Assembly (NCBI GenBank): GCA_016873495.1
Contig: VGXC01000002.1
Span: 107,994-171,993 of the forward strand
From: Nitrospira sp.
Lineage (GTDB): Bacteria; Nitrospirota; Nitrospiria; Nitrospirales; Nitrospiraceae
Direction of reading: 5' to 3'
Length of the DNA: 64,000 nucleotides
This document shows, piece after piece, positions 54,532 to 63,867 of this stretch (its first letter is position 1; each line of letters starts with the position of its first letter). The translations under genes were made by a program, and so were the position numbers. The notes beneath the pieces are model-generated. The model was not told the origin of the DNA. It saw nothing but the letters and a program-made list of their open reading frames with translations, and did not search any database.

Positions 54532-55299
54532 TCAGTAAGCCGCCGGTTTGGAGAGGGGTTTCTGCGAGTAGAGTTGGATCGCGTGGAAGTTGTCGAACCC
54601 GATGGCGGCGTCGCCTCTGGTCACCAGCCCGATCTGGCCTCCGAACTGGGCCTTGTCCCAGGTGGAGTAGATGATCTTGCCGTCGAAGGCCACCTCGATC
54701 AGGTCCTTGCTGAGAATCGTATTGTGGAGGACCCGCAAGAGGTGCCAGGGTCCGGCTTTCGGCTTGATCGATTCGTGCGTGAGCACCGTGACCTGCCCGT
54801 CCACGACGCGAATGAGGTCCAGGCTGTTCGTGGCCAGATCGGCAATGGCCGCATAAAAGTTGCGGGCATCTTTGGCCCTGAAGATGACGCCGCCGCCCCC
54901 GGCCGCCTGGGGATTTGTCCCTGCGGGGCGGAGTCGCACGGACAGGTCTACATAATCGTAGGTCACTCCGTCCGCCAGCAGGATCTGCAGGCTCTCTTTG
55001 TTCAGACCCGCTTGGCCTTGGGTTAGGCGGTGCGGCGCAGTCGGCGCCTGGGCATCCGGTTCGATGCTCCATTGCCCCGCTGGCCCTTCGCCCATCGTGC
55101 CGGCCGAGAACCCGGCCGGCGGTTGCCCCGGCTTTTCTCCGTCGAAATTCCAAAGGTGTCGCCGGTCTAATTCTGGCTGCTGGAGGGCATCGTTGACATT
55201 GCTCCCTCCTTGCGCCTGGACCGACGCCGGCCCCGCACTCGCCATGAGGCCCCACCCCAGCAAGAATCCGGTCAGGAAACCATACCGCATCGAGTTCAT
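54532..55299 (-). CDS. Exported LamG/DUF1080-like protein
   Basis: 255 residues from ATG 55299 with AGGAGG upstream. A signal peptide ends near [67 protein letters not shown] (key parts [22 protein letters not shown]) and [26 protein letters not shown], then [18 protein letters not shown] show a concanavalin-like beta-sandwich as in DUF1080 (3-keto-disaccharide hydrolase-like) proteins. Probably binds or cleaves a glycan in the periplasm. Catalytic residues cannot be assigned. Confidence 0.75.
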   Translation of the reverse strand: MNSMRYGFLTGFLLGWGLMASAGPASVQAQGGSNVNDALQQPELDRRHLWNFDGEKPGQPPAGFSAGTMGEGPAGQWSIEPDAQAPTAPHRLTQGQAGLNKESLQILLADGVTYDYVDLSVRLRPAGTNPQAAGGGGVIFRAKDARNFYAAIADLATNSLDLIRVVDGQVTVLTHESIKPKAGPWHLLRVLHNTILSKDLIEVAFDGKIIYSTWDKAQFGGQIGLVTRGDAAIGFDNFHAIQLYSQKPLSKPAAY

Positions 55300-55409
55300 T
55301 GTCCTCCTACCAGGTCGTCACCGAGTCGCAAGCGCACCGGCCATGTGGCCGCCGTTAACTATTGCCATGCCGCCGCAGGCCTCGTCAAGCCCTCCCCTCA
55401 CGGCGCCTA

Positions 55410-56453
55410 CTAGGCGTGCCCGGTTGCGATCCCTGCCTCCCTCAGTCTAGCTACGGCATCCGTCTCGCCCAACACCACCAAAGTGCAGCCAGGCCTCAAC
55501 AGGGCGTTCGACGGAGGCACATAGAGAAACTTGTCGGCTCCCGGCTCCCTCAGCGCCATCACCAACACGTCGGAATTGGCGATAATGCGGTCCACCAATC
55601 TCGTACCGGCCAACGTGCTTTCGGGCTGCACTTCTACTTCTTCGACGCGCATCGCCTTGTCCATGTCGCGCAGCATCAAATCCAGAAAGCTGACGACGGT
55701 GGGGCGGACCATCTCGCTGACCAGCCGCATCCCGCCGATGAACTGCGGCGACACGACAGCGTCGGCCCCGGCGCTTTTGATGCGATGGGACAGTTTAATG
55801 TCATGCGCCTGGGCCACGATCCGAACCTTGGAATTGATCTGCCGGCAGGTCATGGCCAACACCAGGTTGTCCCGGTCGTTGGGCAGGGCGCACATGACGC
55901 CGGCGGCGACAGCGATGCCGGCCTGCGCCAGCACCGCTTCGTCGGTCGCGTCCCCCACGACATAGGGGAACGGCTGTTTGGCCGCCAGTTTTTTGACCTG
56001 CGCTTCATCCGTATCCACGGCCACGAAGGGCCGCTTCGTCGCCAACAATTCCTCGATCACGTAACGTCCCACATCGCCCGCGCCGCACACGAGGCAATGG
56101 TCCCGCAAGGCCGCGATGCTCTTCTCCATCTTGCGCCTCTCTATAATCTCTTTCAGATCGCCCTCGACGACGAAGGCCGTCATTTGACTCAACGCGTAGC
56201 CCATGGTGCCCAGGCCAAGCACGATCACGAACATCGTGTAGATCCGGTCCGCCGCCGTGGTGACCGGCACCAATTCCCCATAGCCCACGGTGAAGGTCGA
56301 GACCACCGTCATATAGAGACATTGCAGGTAGCCGATCTCGGACCCATCGGGGTTGATGCGGCCTTGGTTGATCATCCAGTAGCCGCCCGCCAGCGCGAGA
56401 TTCACGCCGGCAATCAACATGAAGGCGATAATGAGGCGGCGATAGCGGGCCAT
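55410..56453 (-). CDS. Potassium channel with TrkA/RCK domains
   Basis: 347 residues. Two N-terminal transmembrane helices flank the pore helix and selectivity filter TFTVGYGELVP. An RCK_N domain follows (CLVCGAGDVGRYVIEELL, FVAVDTDEAQVKKL), and RCK_C at ~260-340 (VEVQPESTLAGTRLVD, NALLRPGCTLVVLGE). This is the layout of MthK/GsuK-like gated K+ channels of the inner membrane; ligand not predictable. Separated from neighbours by ~90-base gaps, so probably its own unit. Confidence 0.9.
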   Translation of the reverse strand: MARYRRLIIAFMLIAGVNLALAGGYWMINQGRINPDGSEIGYLQCLYMTVVSTFTVGYGELVPVTTAADRIYTMFVIVLGLGTMGYALSQMTAFVVEGDLKEIIERRKMEKSIAALRDHCLVCGAGDVGRYVIEELLATKRPFVAVDTDEAQVKKLAAKQPFPYVVGDATDEAVLAQAGIAVAAGVMCALPNDRDNLVLAMTCRQINSKVRIVAQAHDIKLSHRIKSAGADAVVSPQFIGGMRLVSEMVRPTVVSFLDLMLRDMDKAMRVEEVEVQPESTLAGTRLVDRIIANSDVLVMALREPGADKFLYVPPSNALLRPGCTLVVLGETDAVARLREAGIATGHA

Positions 56454-56539
56454 CGGTCTATGCGAAGCTCTGGGTCACACGACCCCGTCGATGGGGACGG
56501 CAGAGTCTAGCCGGGCACGGGGGGAAAATCCAGCGGCGA

Positions 56540-57962
56540 TCACCGTTCGCGGGCCGATTCCTTCAGGGATTTCAGCAACGGGCTCAGGATGAATTCGATC
56601 AGGCGTCGCTGGCCTGTCTGGATATCCACCGTGACGGCCATCCCGGGCGAAAGCGTCACCACCTTGTCGCCCAGGTCGATGGTCGAGCGGTCCATGCTCA
56701 CCCGAGCCGCATAGACCAAGCCGACTTTTTCCTGCTCGATCGCGTCGTCGGACACCGTCAACACTTTTCCGGGAATCGCGCCGTAGATGGTGAACGGAAA
56801 GGTCTCGATCTTGACTTCCACCGGCTGTCCTTCTTTGACGAACCCGATATCCTTGTTCTCGATCATGGCTTCCACTTCGAGTTGGTGTTCCCTGGGCACC
56901 ACAAGCATTAACTGCTGCGCAGGCGTCACTACGCCACCGATCGTATGGACGGCAAGCTGCTGAATGACCCCGTCGATCGGCGCGGTCAGCCGTTGCTGGC
57001 CAGTCCGCTGCCCGGCTTTCACCGCTTCCTGAGCCAGCGAGGCGGCCTTGGTTTCGTTGGCAGTCAATTCTGCCATCCGCCCCTGCTGGATGTCCGACTT
57101 CATCCGGTCGTAGTTCCGCTCCGCCTCGGCCAGCGCCGCCTGGTCCTGATTCAGCCGTTTCTTCTGACTTTCCAGATTCTGGACCGCTTCCACCCGGGCC
57201 TGTTCCGCGTCCAGATATTGCAACTCCGCCACATATTGGTCCTTGAGCAGCTTCCTAAAGGCGTCGGCCTTTTGCGTGAGCATCGGCAGCGTGGTTTGGA
57301 GTTTCGTGATCTCGCTCTTGGTGCCCTCAATCGCCGCCTTCCGTTGCTCAACCTGCTGCTGCACGGCTCCGAGCCTGGCCCGCTGCTCGGCCAACTGGTC
57401 GCGCAGAAGCTGATGCTGGAGGGCCACGTACTGTGGGTCCGAACCGGGCGGCACCTCGATGGTTTCCTTCCACGCGAGCAGGGCGCGTAACCGCGCGCTC
57501 TCCATTTTGGCGGCGCGATATTCGTTGGCGGTCTTCTCCTCGTCCGCCGACGTCACCGTCGAATCCAGGTCGATCAACACGTCGCCGGCCTTCACCTCCT
57601 GTCCGTCCCGGACGTGGATCGCCGAGATAACGCCGCTTTCCAGCGGCTGGATCACTTTCGAGTAGCCACTGGGGATGATCTTGCCCTGCGCGACCGACAC
57701 GATGTCCATCGTCCCGACCGTCGCCCACACGATCGCCGTCACGAAGAGCGCGATGATCAGCCAGGTGATTGCCCGGCCGATCGGCGAGGGGGGGGGACTC
57801 CTGGATTTCCAGTACGGCGGGCAGGAACTCCGCTTCCCTGGCGCTTAGGGTGAGGCTCTTGGCTTCTTTTTGTTGCTCCAGCCAGGCCCCCCGCCAGACA
57901 TCCAAGTGCCGGCCAAGCGTGGCGGGCGGCCCCTTGCCGCCGCCGGATTCAGGCGATGGCAT
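56540..57962 (-). pseudogene. HlyD-family membrane fusion protein of type I secretion, frame broken at a C9/G9 tract
   Basis: From ATG 57962 the frame gives SLTLSAREAEFLPAVLEIQESPP, the usual cytoplasmic lead of HlyD-type proteins. It then goes out of frame at the G9 tract 57788-57796. Removing one base restores SPIGRAITWLIIALFVTAIVWATVG (the transmembrane helix) and GKIIPSGYSKVIQPLESGVISAIHVRDGQ, giving 473 residues. The long coiled coil (~110-310) and the C-terminal VSMDRSTIDLGDKVVTLSPGMAVTVDI are intact. Without correction, a product could start only at GTG 57742, lacking most of the membrane anchor. Homopolymer error, slippage or a phase-variable switch are all possible. It overlaps the ABC exporter gene by 14 bases. 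Confidence 0.82.
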
Positions 57963-58584
57963 AGAGCCCTCTTTGTTGCCGGTAGAGGCGGGCGTAATAG
58001 CCGTTGAGTCGCAGCAGGTGCTCGTGCGTCCCCTGCTCCGTGAGCTCGCCCTTCTCGATGACAAGAATGACGTCGGCGCGTTGGACCATGTTCAGCCGGT
58101 GCGCGATCATGAAGACCGTCCGCCCCTTGCAGATGGGGGCGAGGTTCTGCTGGATGATGGCTTCGGACTCGTAATCCAACGCGCTCGTGGCTTCGTCGAA
58201 GATCAGCAGACGCGGATTGGTGATCAGCGCGCGGGCGATTGCGATCCGTTGACGCTGTCCGCCGGACAGGGTGCTGCCGTGCTCGCCGATGATCGCGTCG
58301 TAGCCTTGCGGGAGTTCCATAATGAAGTCATGCGCCCCAGCCAGCTTGGCGGCCTGCATGACCCGGTCCATAGAAAATCCAGGGTCCGCCAACGCGATAT
58401 TCTCGCGAACCGTTCGGTTGAACAGGTAGTTCTCTTGCAATACCACCCCGATCTGGCGGCGGAGCCACGCAGGGTCCACAAAAAAACCCGATGTGCATTT
58501 TCGGATGGTACCTTGGGAATGGTACCCATTGCGACTAGGTAGACAATTGGGAGGAAACCACCACGAACACAATGCAACGAGCAC
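57949..58584 (-). pseudogene. 5'-truncated type I secretion ABC exporter (nucleotide-binding end only)
   Basis: Homology begins abruptly near 58470 at [21 protein letters not shown]. What remains is the Q-loop, [17 protein letters not shown] (signature), [16 protein letters not shown] (Walker B) and [18 protein letters not shown] (H-loop). The Walker A, all transmembrane helices and the C39-like domain are missing. The ~40 codons upstream in the open frame do not resemble any ABC protein. The junction lies by an A7 run (58480-58486) and a direct repeat of ATGGTACC (58505-58532 region). The remnant cannot work as an exporter; deletion, insertion or assembly chimera. Confidence 0.85.
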
Positions 58585-58632
58585 ATCCTCACCGCCCCGT
58601 CTCTGTATCTGGCGATGATTGACTGCCGTTGT

Positions 58633-58959
58633 TTATGACGTTGCGGGAGGCTTGGGGCGAAGTTGGGCCACCGCTTGATTCAATTGCTGCTGGAGTCGTT
58701 GCAAAACATCCAACCCGACGGCCACCCGCACCGCACGCCTGCCCCGGAGGGTCTTGGGAAGCGGCTTATTTTGCTGCGCAGCCTGCGCCACCACTGCCAG
58801 GGCAGCCGGTTCAATGAAGCCGAAATCCAGGTAGGCCAGACTTTGCACAATGCTGACTGTGGCATAGTTGGCCAACACCGGTTGATCCAGCGGCTCCCCC
58901 GATGTGAGTTCCACCGCCACTTGAACTTGCTGCGGCTTGGGCTTCGGCATCTCTGGCAT
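58633..58959 (-). CDS. DUF3467-like small protein
   Basis: 108 residues. QQVQVAVELTSGEPLDQPVLANYATVSIVQSLAYLDFGFIEP (key parts VLANYATVSIVQS and YLDFGFIEP) followed by GRRAVRVAVGLDVLQRLQQQLNQAV resembles DUF3467, small single-domain proteins of unknown function that start with an 'ANYA'-type motif and end in a Leu-rich helix. A Pro/Lys-rich N-terminus and C-terminus surround the domain. It lies upstream of the truncated exporter with a 48-base gap and may belong to the same secretion locus. Family match is tentative. Confidence 0.65.
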   Translation of the reverse strand: MPEMPKPKPQQVQVAVELTSGEPLDQPVLANYATVSIVQSLAYLDFGFIEPAALAVVAQAAQQNKPLPKTLRGRRAVRVAVGLDVLQRLQQQLNQAVAQLRPKPPATS

Positions 58960-59033
58960 GTCCGCTCTCCTGTGGTAACTCGGTCGTGAAATTTGGCAGG
59001 ACGTGACCCGGCCTGGCGCCTATGGAGGCTCGG

Positions 59034-59282
59034 TCAGTGTTCGCGGGACGACAGCCCCTTCCGCATCTGCACAATTTCCTGCTGAAATTTATCCCGTTCC
59101 TGGCGAATCGTTTTCATCCGCCGCCAGCGGCCCCAGGTCCACCAGTGCAGCTTCTCCCGAAAGGTGACGACCGGCGGCGGGTCACTGCCGGCGGGGGCAT
59201 GCTGAAATTCATAGCCTTTCACTTCCTCACGCTGCTTGAGGAATTCTTGATAAGACTTGGGGAACAATCCGTCGTCGCTCAT
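59034..59282 (-). CDS. Hypothetical small protein
   Basis: 82 residues from ATG 59282 (MSDDGLFPKSYQEFLKQREE); an upstream start at 59336 is possible. It is rich in charged residues, has a central Pro/Val stretch (PAGSDPPPVVTFREKLH) and a Trp-rich WWTWGRWRRMKTIRQERDKFQQ segment followed by a predicted helix. No signal peptide and no family recognised. Its place before the DUF3467-like gene suggests the same unit. Coding status is supported by codon pattern and position only. Confidence 0.55.
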   Translation of the reverse strand: MSDDGLFPKSYQEFLKQREEVKGYEFQHAPAGSDPPPVVTFREKLHWWTWGRWRRMKTIRQERDKFQQEIVQMRKGLSSREH

Positions 59283-59389
59283 CGTCCCGACTCGCTGTTG
59301 TGGTACATGGCTGAACCCGCTCACCCCCATCGGCACGCAGGCCGTCTGGATTATAGCAGTTTCTTTAATTTTGCCAATATGAAGGGACG

Positions 59390-59435
59390 ACTTTTAACTT
59401 TTTGACTTTCGGACTTTTGGTCTTTTCGCCCGACC
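59390..59435. repeat. Single-armed heptad-type repeat (GACTTTT units)
   Basis: CGACTTTTAACTTTTTGACTTTCGGACTTTTGGTC-type units (pattern GACTTTT, about every 8-11 bases) lie between the divergent hypothetical gene and the M28 peptidase gene. No clear inverted partner is seen. The unit matches the right arm at 52416-52451. Confidence 0.5.
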
Positions 59436-59480
59436 CGCCGCATGGTACCCTTCGCCCCACTACGAGATAACGAGGCCCCC

Positions 59481-60977
59481 ATGCGCCGGCTCCTGCCCAT
59501 GCTCGGTTTTGTCCTCTTGCTTGCAACGGCAGCCTCAGCGGCGCCCGACCCACGCCAGGCCCCGGACGAACTCGCTACAGGGTTGGGCGCGATCTCCGGG
59601 TCCAGAATGATGGCGGATGTCGCGCGCTTGAGTAGCCCCGCATTCAACGGCCGGCAGACCGGCACCGCCGACGATGTGCGCGCCGCACAGTTCGTAGCCG
59701 AACGATTCGAGTCGCTGGGCTTGTTCCCGTCCGGCGACCAGCCGCTGCCCGGCAGCGCAGTCGGTCCACGGTGGGCTCAGTCGAAAGCCTTCACGGGCAG
59801 TTCCATCCAAGCTCCGGCTCGTATGGAGTGGACGGCAAAGGATGTCACAACCTCGGCCCGCTTGGACCCTGATTTTCTACCGGTCTTGGATTCTCCTTCG
59901 GCGAGTGTCAGCGCAAGGCTGGTCTTCGTCGGGTACGGCATCTCCGATCCGGCCCAGGGCTTCGATGAGTATGCGGACCTGGATGTACGCGATCGCGTCG
60001 TGCTCTTCCTGCGAGGGAAGCCGGAGGGCTATGCAGCGTCAGTCACCCATGCCGATAAGGAGCGGGCGGCGCGTAAACACGGCGCGATCGCCTTCCTGAC
60101 CGCCACCGGGCCGATCGTGTCGGCCTATGAAACCCGTCGCGGGATCAACAGGGCGCCGGCCGCTTTTTACAGCCAGGCCAACGACGAGCGCCCGCTTCCC
60201 GGCGCTTGGATCAGCACGGATCTGGCGGAGCAGCTTCTGGCCGTTGATGGCCGTTCGCTCCGCGAGGCGCAGGAACGGCTGAACCGGCAACGTACCCCCC
60301 AATCAGTCCCCACCAACGTCTCCCTCCATCTTGCCTGGGACAGCCGGCGAGAAGCGGGCACGTTGGTCAATGTGGTGGGAACGATCCCCGGCCAAGACCC
60401 GGTCCTGCGGGACCGAACCCTGGTGATCGGCGCGCATCGCGATCACTTCGGCCGCCAGGCCGGCCTCTTGTTTCCCGGCGCCGACGACAATGCCTCCGGA
60501 ACCGCGGTGTTGCTCGAAGTGGCCAAGACACTTGCCCGGTCCGGCCTCACGTCCAAGCGGACGATCCTGTTCGTCTCGTTCAGCGGCGAGGAGCAGGGGC
60601 TTGTCGGATCCCGCCTCTACATATCCACCCCTCCCCTGCCGTTGGACCAGACGATTGCCATGCTGAATGTGGACCATGCGGGAATTGGCAACGGACGCTT
60701 GACGGTGGGGCTGACGGGGCTCTCGAAAGAAGGGGCGATAGAGGCGGGCAAGATGGCCGGTGTCGCGGAGCTGCTGGACTTATACGGCTTCTTTCCCGGC
60801 GGCGATCACGTTCCGTTCAAGGAAGCCGGCATACCCACGGCCACCATCGTCAGCGCCGGGCCTCATCCCCATTTTCATCAACCGTCGGATACGGCCGACA
60901 CGGTAAAGCCGGAAATTCTGGAGAGAGCCGCCCGGTACCTGTTGGCCCTGGCCTGGCACCTCGCGAATGCCCCGTAA
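59481..60977 (+). CDS. M28 family metallopeptidase with PA domain, exported
   Basis: 498 residues from ATG 59481 with GAGG upstream; ATG 59442 is a weaker choice. A signal peptide ends near ASAAPDPRQ. A protease-associated domain spans ~130-260 (VFVGYGISDPAQGFDEYADLDVRDRVVLFLRGKP; key part GYGISDP). The M28 domain has two-zinc ligands in VIGAHRDHFG, PGADDNASGTAVLLE, SGEEQGLVGSRLY, NVDHAG and HPHFHQPSDTADTV. Probably an aminopeptidase in the periplasm or outer face. The AHRDHFG motif has Arg where many relatives have Tyr or Leu, a minor difference. Confidence 0.92.
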   Translation: MRRLLPMLGFVLLLATAASAAPDPRQAPDELATGLGAISGSRMMADVARLSSPAFNGRQTGTADDVRAAQFVAERFESLGLFPSGDQPLPGSAVGPRWAQSKAFTGSSIQAPARMEWTAKDVTTSARLDPDFLPVLDSPSASVSARLVFVGYGISDPAQGFDEYADLDVRDRVVLFLRGKPEGYAASVTHADKERAARKHGAIAFLTATGPIVSAYETRRGINRAPAAFYSQANDERPLPGAWISTDLAEQLLAVDGRSLREAQERLNRQRTPQSVPTNVSLHLAWDSRREAGTLVNVVGTIPGQDPVLRDRTLVIGAHRDHFGRQAGLLFPGADDNASGTAVLLEVAKTLARSGLTSKRTILFVSFSGEEQGLVGSRLYISTPPLPLDQTIAMLNVDHAGIGNGRLTVGLTGLSKEGAIEAGKMAGVAELLDLYGFFPGGDHVPFKEAGIPTATIVSAGPHPHFHQPSDTADTVKPEILERAARYLLALAWHLANAP

Positions 60978-61055
60978 CAGCAAGGCGCCAAGCTGCTCGA
61001 GCAAACTCGGCCCGCCTACACTTGTAACTTTTTACGAAGGACGTGCGACTATAGT

Positions 61056-61475
61056 TTAGGGAATCTCGTCGGGGTTGTCGTTCAGGAGGGTCGATTGTAT
61101 CGGGGGAGCCGGCGTCAATTGACGAGGGAATGGCGGGAAGACGACCGGCGACCCCCCTTGGTTGGAACCGGCGATCAGGCCGACACTCAACTGAGGCCCC
61201 AAGGTCATCTGGGCCCCGCTCCAAGCCTGGCCGCCTGGCATACGGTAGCTATAGGACTCGAAGTTCGCGCCAGGCGTGTAGATGTACCCTTGAATTCCCG
61301 CTGTATCCACATACAGGTTGGCGGGACCGGTCAGATTGAACAGGGCGCCGACCCCACCGGTAATGCCGCGAACGCCGGACACGGTCTGGGCCCAGGCCGA
61401 TTCGGCTGGAAGGATCCCCATCGCCAAGAGGAGGATCGTCACGGCCAGGATTGTTCTTACTCCTGTTTGCACCAC
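61056..61475 (-). CDS. Small exported protein of unknown function
   Basis: 139 residues from GTG 61475 (or the next codon, also GTG) with GGAG upstream. A clear signal peptide ends near ESAWAQTV. The mature part is Gly, Pro and Ser-rich (TGGVGALFNLTGPANLYVD, TPGANFESYSYRMPGGQAW, LTPAPPIQSTLLNDN) with no Cys. No family is recognised. It diverges from the TolC-like gene and faces the M28 gene. Could be a surface or secreted protein; no more can be said. Confidence 0.6.
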   Translation of the reverse strand: MVQTGVRTILAVTILLLAMGILPAESAWAQTVSGVRGITGGVGALFNLTGPANLYVDTAGIQGYIYTPGANFESYSYRMPGGQAWSGAQMTLGPQLSVGLIAGSNQGGSPVVFPPFPRQLTPAPPIQSTLLNDNPDEIP

Positions 61476-61483
61476 GATTCTCC

Positions 61484-61513
61484 GTGACAGAAACCGCCGA
61501 CGAGCGGTATAGT
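61484..61513 (+). promoter_or_regulatory. Sigma-70-type promoter for the TolC-like gene
   Basis: GTGACA (61484-61489), an 18-base spacer and TATAGT (61508-61513). A start near 61520 would give a ~30-base leader containing AAGGGG before the ATG at 61551. Confidence 0.55.
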
Positions 61514-61550
61514 ATTGACGTATTTTGCCGATTCACGCAAGGGGAATTTT

Positions 61551-63119
61551 ATGTCCCGCTTCCGAAACAACCAGGCGACAAAACCGTGGCGCGGTTGCGC
61601 CGCCGTCCTTGCCCTCTGCTTAGGAGTCGGCCTCACGGGCTCATGGGCCGAAACGCCACCGGCCAGGCCGACGGAGCCCAGGAAAGAAGCCATCTCGCTG
61701 ATGGACGCCGTCCTGCAGGCGCTCCAGCGCAATCTGGACATCACGATCAGCCGACAGACCAAGGAGAGTCGGATTACCGACATTATCGCCGAACAGGCCA
61801 AGTTCGACCCCACGGTCAGCGCGAACGGCCAGTACAACCGCCAAGTCTCGCCCCTCAACCGACCGGTCTTCGGGTTCTCCGGCTCGGCGGATTTGACCAG
61901 AATCCAGACCTTCGACCAGAACCAGTCCACCGTCACCTTCGACATGACGCAAAACCTGCTGACGGGCGCGAACTACGATATCAATTTCAGCCCGCAGCGG
62001 ACCTTCGTGGCCGGCAATACCGGGTTTTTGTTCAACCCCGGCTATACCTCCGGCCTCGCCTTCACGCTCACCCAGCCCTTGCTGAAGAACTTCGGGACGG
62101 ACATCAACAAGACCTTCATCGCGGTCGCCCAAAACAACGCGAAGGTGGAGGAGCAAGTTTTCAAAGACCGGGTCCTGACCGTCATCGCGACCGTGGAGCA
62201 GACCTATTGGGAAGTGGTCTTCACGAACGACAACCTCAAGGTCGCCCAGTCGGCCTTGAAGGCGGCGGAGGAATTGCTGGCGAGCAACCGGGCCAAGGCC
62301 AAGGCCGGCGTCATGGCCATCGTGGATGTCCTGCAAGCGGAAGCGGCGGTGGCCGCCAGGATCGAACAGGTAATCATCGCGGAGAAGGCCATTCGGGACC
62401 AGGAAGACCAGCTGCGCCGCTTGCTGAACCCGGCCGAAGAGGAACTGCGTCAGGACATTCAGATGGTCTTGCTCGATCAACCGGTCAAGGCCCTGGAGCC
62501 GCTCAGCCTCGAGGAGGCCATCGACGTCGCGCTGAAGTTGCGGCCGGAGGTCCTGCAGGCGGGCAAGAACACTGAGACCGCTGAACTGAACACAAAATTC
62601 GCCAAGAACCAGCTCCTCCCCAACCTGGCCTTTCAGGGCACTTCAGGCTTGGCCGGCTTGGGGAAAGACGGCCCCGATATGTTCAGTAGGAATTTCGGCG
62701 GAGATTATTATAACTATGGCGCCGGGCTCGTGCTCAGCTACCCCCTCGGCAACCGTTCTGCCGTAAGCCAGTTCAACAAACGGCAGCTCGAAGGGCGCAG
62801 CGCGCAGGCCTCGCTGCAGAGCGTTCGGCAGCAGGTGATCGTCGGGGTGCGCGAGGCGGTGCGGCGCGTGCAAACCGATTTCAAACGGATTGAAACGACC
62901 CGCTCCGCGCGGATCATGGCTGAGAAACAGCTCCAGGCGGAGCAGGAACGGCTCAACGTCGGACTCAGCACCACCCGGTTCGTGCTGGACTTCCAGCGCG
63001 ACCTGGCCACCGCCAGGGGCAACGAACTGCGGGCGGTCGTGGACTATAACAAGTCGCTCTCGAACCTGGCCCGCACCAAAGCCACGACGCTCGAACGCTA
63101 CAAGATCGAGCTCCAGTAG
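61551..63119 (+). CDS. TolC-family outer membrane protein
   Basis: 522 residues from ATG 61551 with AAGGGG ten bases upstream. A signal peptide ends near GSWAETPP. The OEP domain repeats run through the rest: ISLMDAVLQALQRNLDITISRQ, a barrel part around FNPGYTSGLAFTLTQPLLKNFG, long helices with VEQTYWEVVFTNDNLKVAQSALKAAEELL, then LSLEEAIDVALKLRPEVLQAG as the second repeat. It forms the outer membrane duct for type I secretion or efflux and may have served the damaged HlyD/ABC pair 3.6 kb away. CPBP gene follows by six bases. Confidence 0.9.
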   Translation: MSRFRNNQATKPWRGCAAVLALCLGVGLTGSWAETPPARPTEPRKEAISLMDAVLQALQRNLDITISRQTKESRITDIIAEQAKFDPTVSANGQYNRQVSPLNRPVFGFSGSADLTRIQTFDQNQSTVTFDMTQNLLTGANYDINFSPQRTFVAGNTGFLFNPGYTSGLAFTLTQPLLKNFGTDINKTFIAVAQNNAKVEEQVFKDRVLTVIATVEQTYWEVVFTNDNLKVAQSALKAAEELLASNRAKAKAGVMAIVDVLQAEAAVAARIEQVIIAEKAIRDQEDQLRRLLNPAEEELRQDIQMVLLDQPVKALEPLSLEEAIDVALKLRPEVLQAGKNTETAELNTKFAKNQLLPNLAFQGTSGLAGLGKDGPDMFSRNFGGDYYNYGAGLVLSYPLGNRSAVSQFNKRQLEGRSAQASLQSVRQQVIVGVREAVRRVQTDFKRIETTRSARIMAEKQLQAEQERLNVGLSTTRFVLDFQRDLATARGNELRAVVDYNKSLSNLARTKATTLERYKIELQ

Positions 63120-63125
63120 CCTCCG

Positions 63126-63851
63126 GTGCCCATCCAGCCTGGACTGTCTTCACAACCAGCCGTCGGCCACCAGCAGGACGCGGCCAGGGAACGGTTCGCC
63201 TGGCTTGCGCTGCTTCCGCTGTTGAGCACCGGCCTCTACTATGTCCTTCCGCTCCATCTTCAGCATGACATCGCCATCCAGTTTCTACCGCAAGCCCTGG
63301 CCGCGCTCGGCCTGACCATCTGGGCCGGCCACAATCAGGCTCCCGGTCGGCGGCTGGGACTCGCGTCGGGGCAGATCGGGCAAGGCTTCCGCTGGGGACT
63401 CATCACGGGGTTGCTCTTGGGCGGGCTGAACGTGTCGGTCATCCTCTATCTCGTGCCCCTGCTGGGCGGCGACATTGCCTTTCTCCGCCAGACGCCGCAT
63501 GCCCAGATTCCGACAATGCTCATGCTTCCCTGGTTCATTCTCTTCGTCGCCGGCCTTGTGGAACTCCTTTTTCGCGGGTTCCTTCTGGGCCGACTCCTGG
63601 CCCTTCTCTCCGGAGGGCCGCCACCATCGCGGGGACCCGGCGCGGCACTTGCCATCGGCCTCTCCGCCCTGGTCTTTTCCTTCGACCCCTTCATGGTCGT
63701 CACCTTCAAACATTTGCATTGGATCGCTGTTTCGGACGGGCTCGTCTGGGGTATCATCTGGGCTCGGCTCCGGAACCTCTATGCGACGATCATCGCCCAT
63801 GCGGTGGAAGTCGTCATCATGTATTCGGTCTTGAAGGTAGTGCTCTCGTAG
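63126..63851 (+). CDS. CPBP/ABI-family membrane protein with degenerate motif 1
   Basis: 241 residues from GTG 63126. About six to seven hydrophobic helices. The motif region reads FVAGLVELLFRGFLLGRLL, where the usual EExxxR has Val for the first Glu. A second conserved part lies in MVVTFKHLHWIAVSDGLVWGIIWARLRNLYATIIAHAVEVV with His where CPBP proteases have H-x3-N/D. The family includes Rce1-like prenyl proteases and bacteriocin self-immunity proteins. Loss of the first Glu suggests weak or absent protease activity. Family call moderate. Confidence 0.72.
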   Translation: MPIQPGLSSQPAVGHQQDAARERFAWLALLPLLSTGLYYVLPLHLQHDIAIQFLPQALAALGLTIWAGHNQAPGRRLGLASGQIGQGFRWGLITGLLLGGLNVSVILYLVPLLGGDIAFLRQTPHAQIPTMLMLPWFILFVAGLVELLFRGFLLGRLLALLSGGPPPSRGPGAALAIGLSALVFSFDPFMVVTFKHLHWIAVSDGLVWGIIWARLRNLYATIIAHAVEVVIMYSVLKVVLS

Positions 63852-63867
63852 GAATTGATTCATTGAG

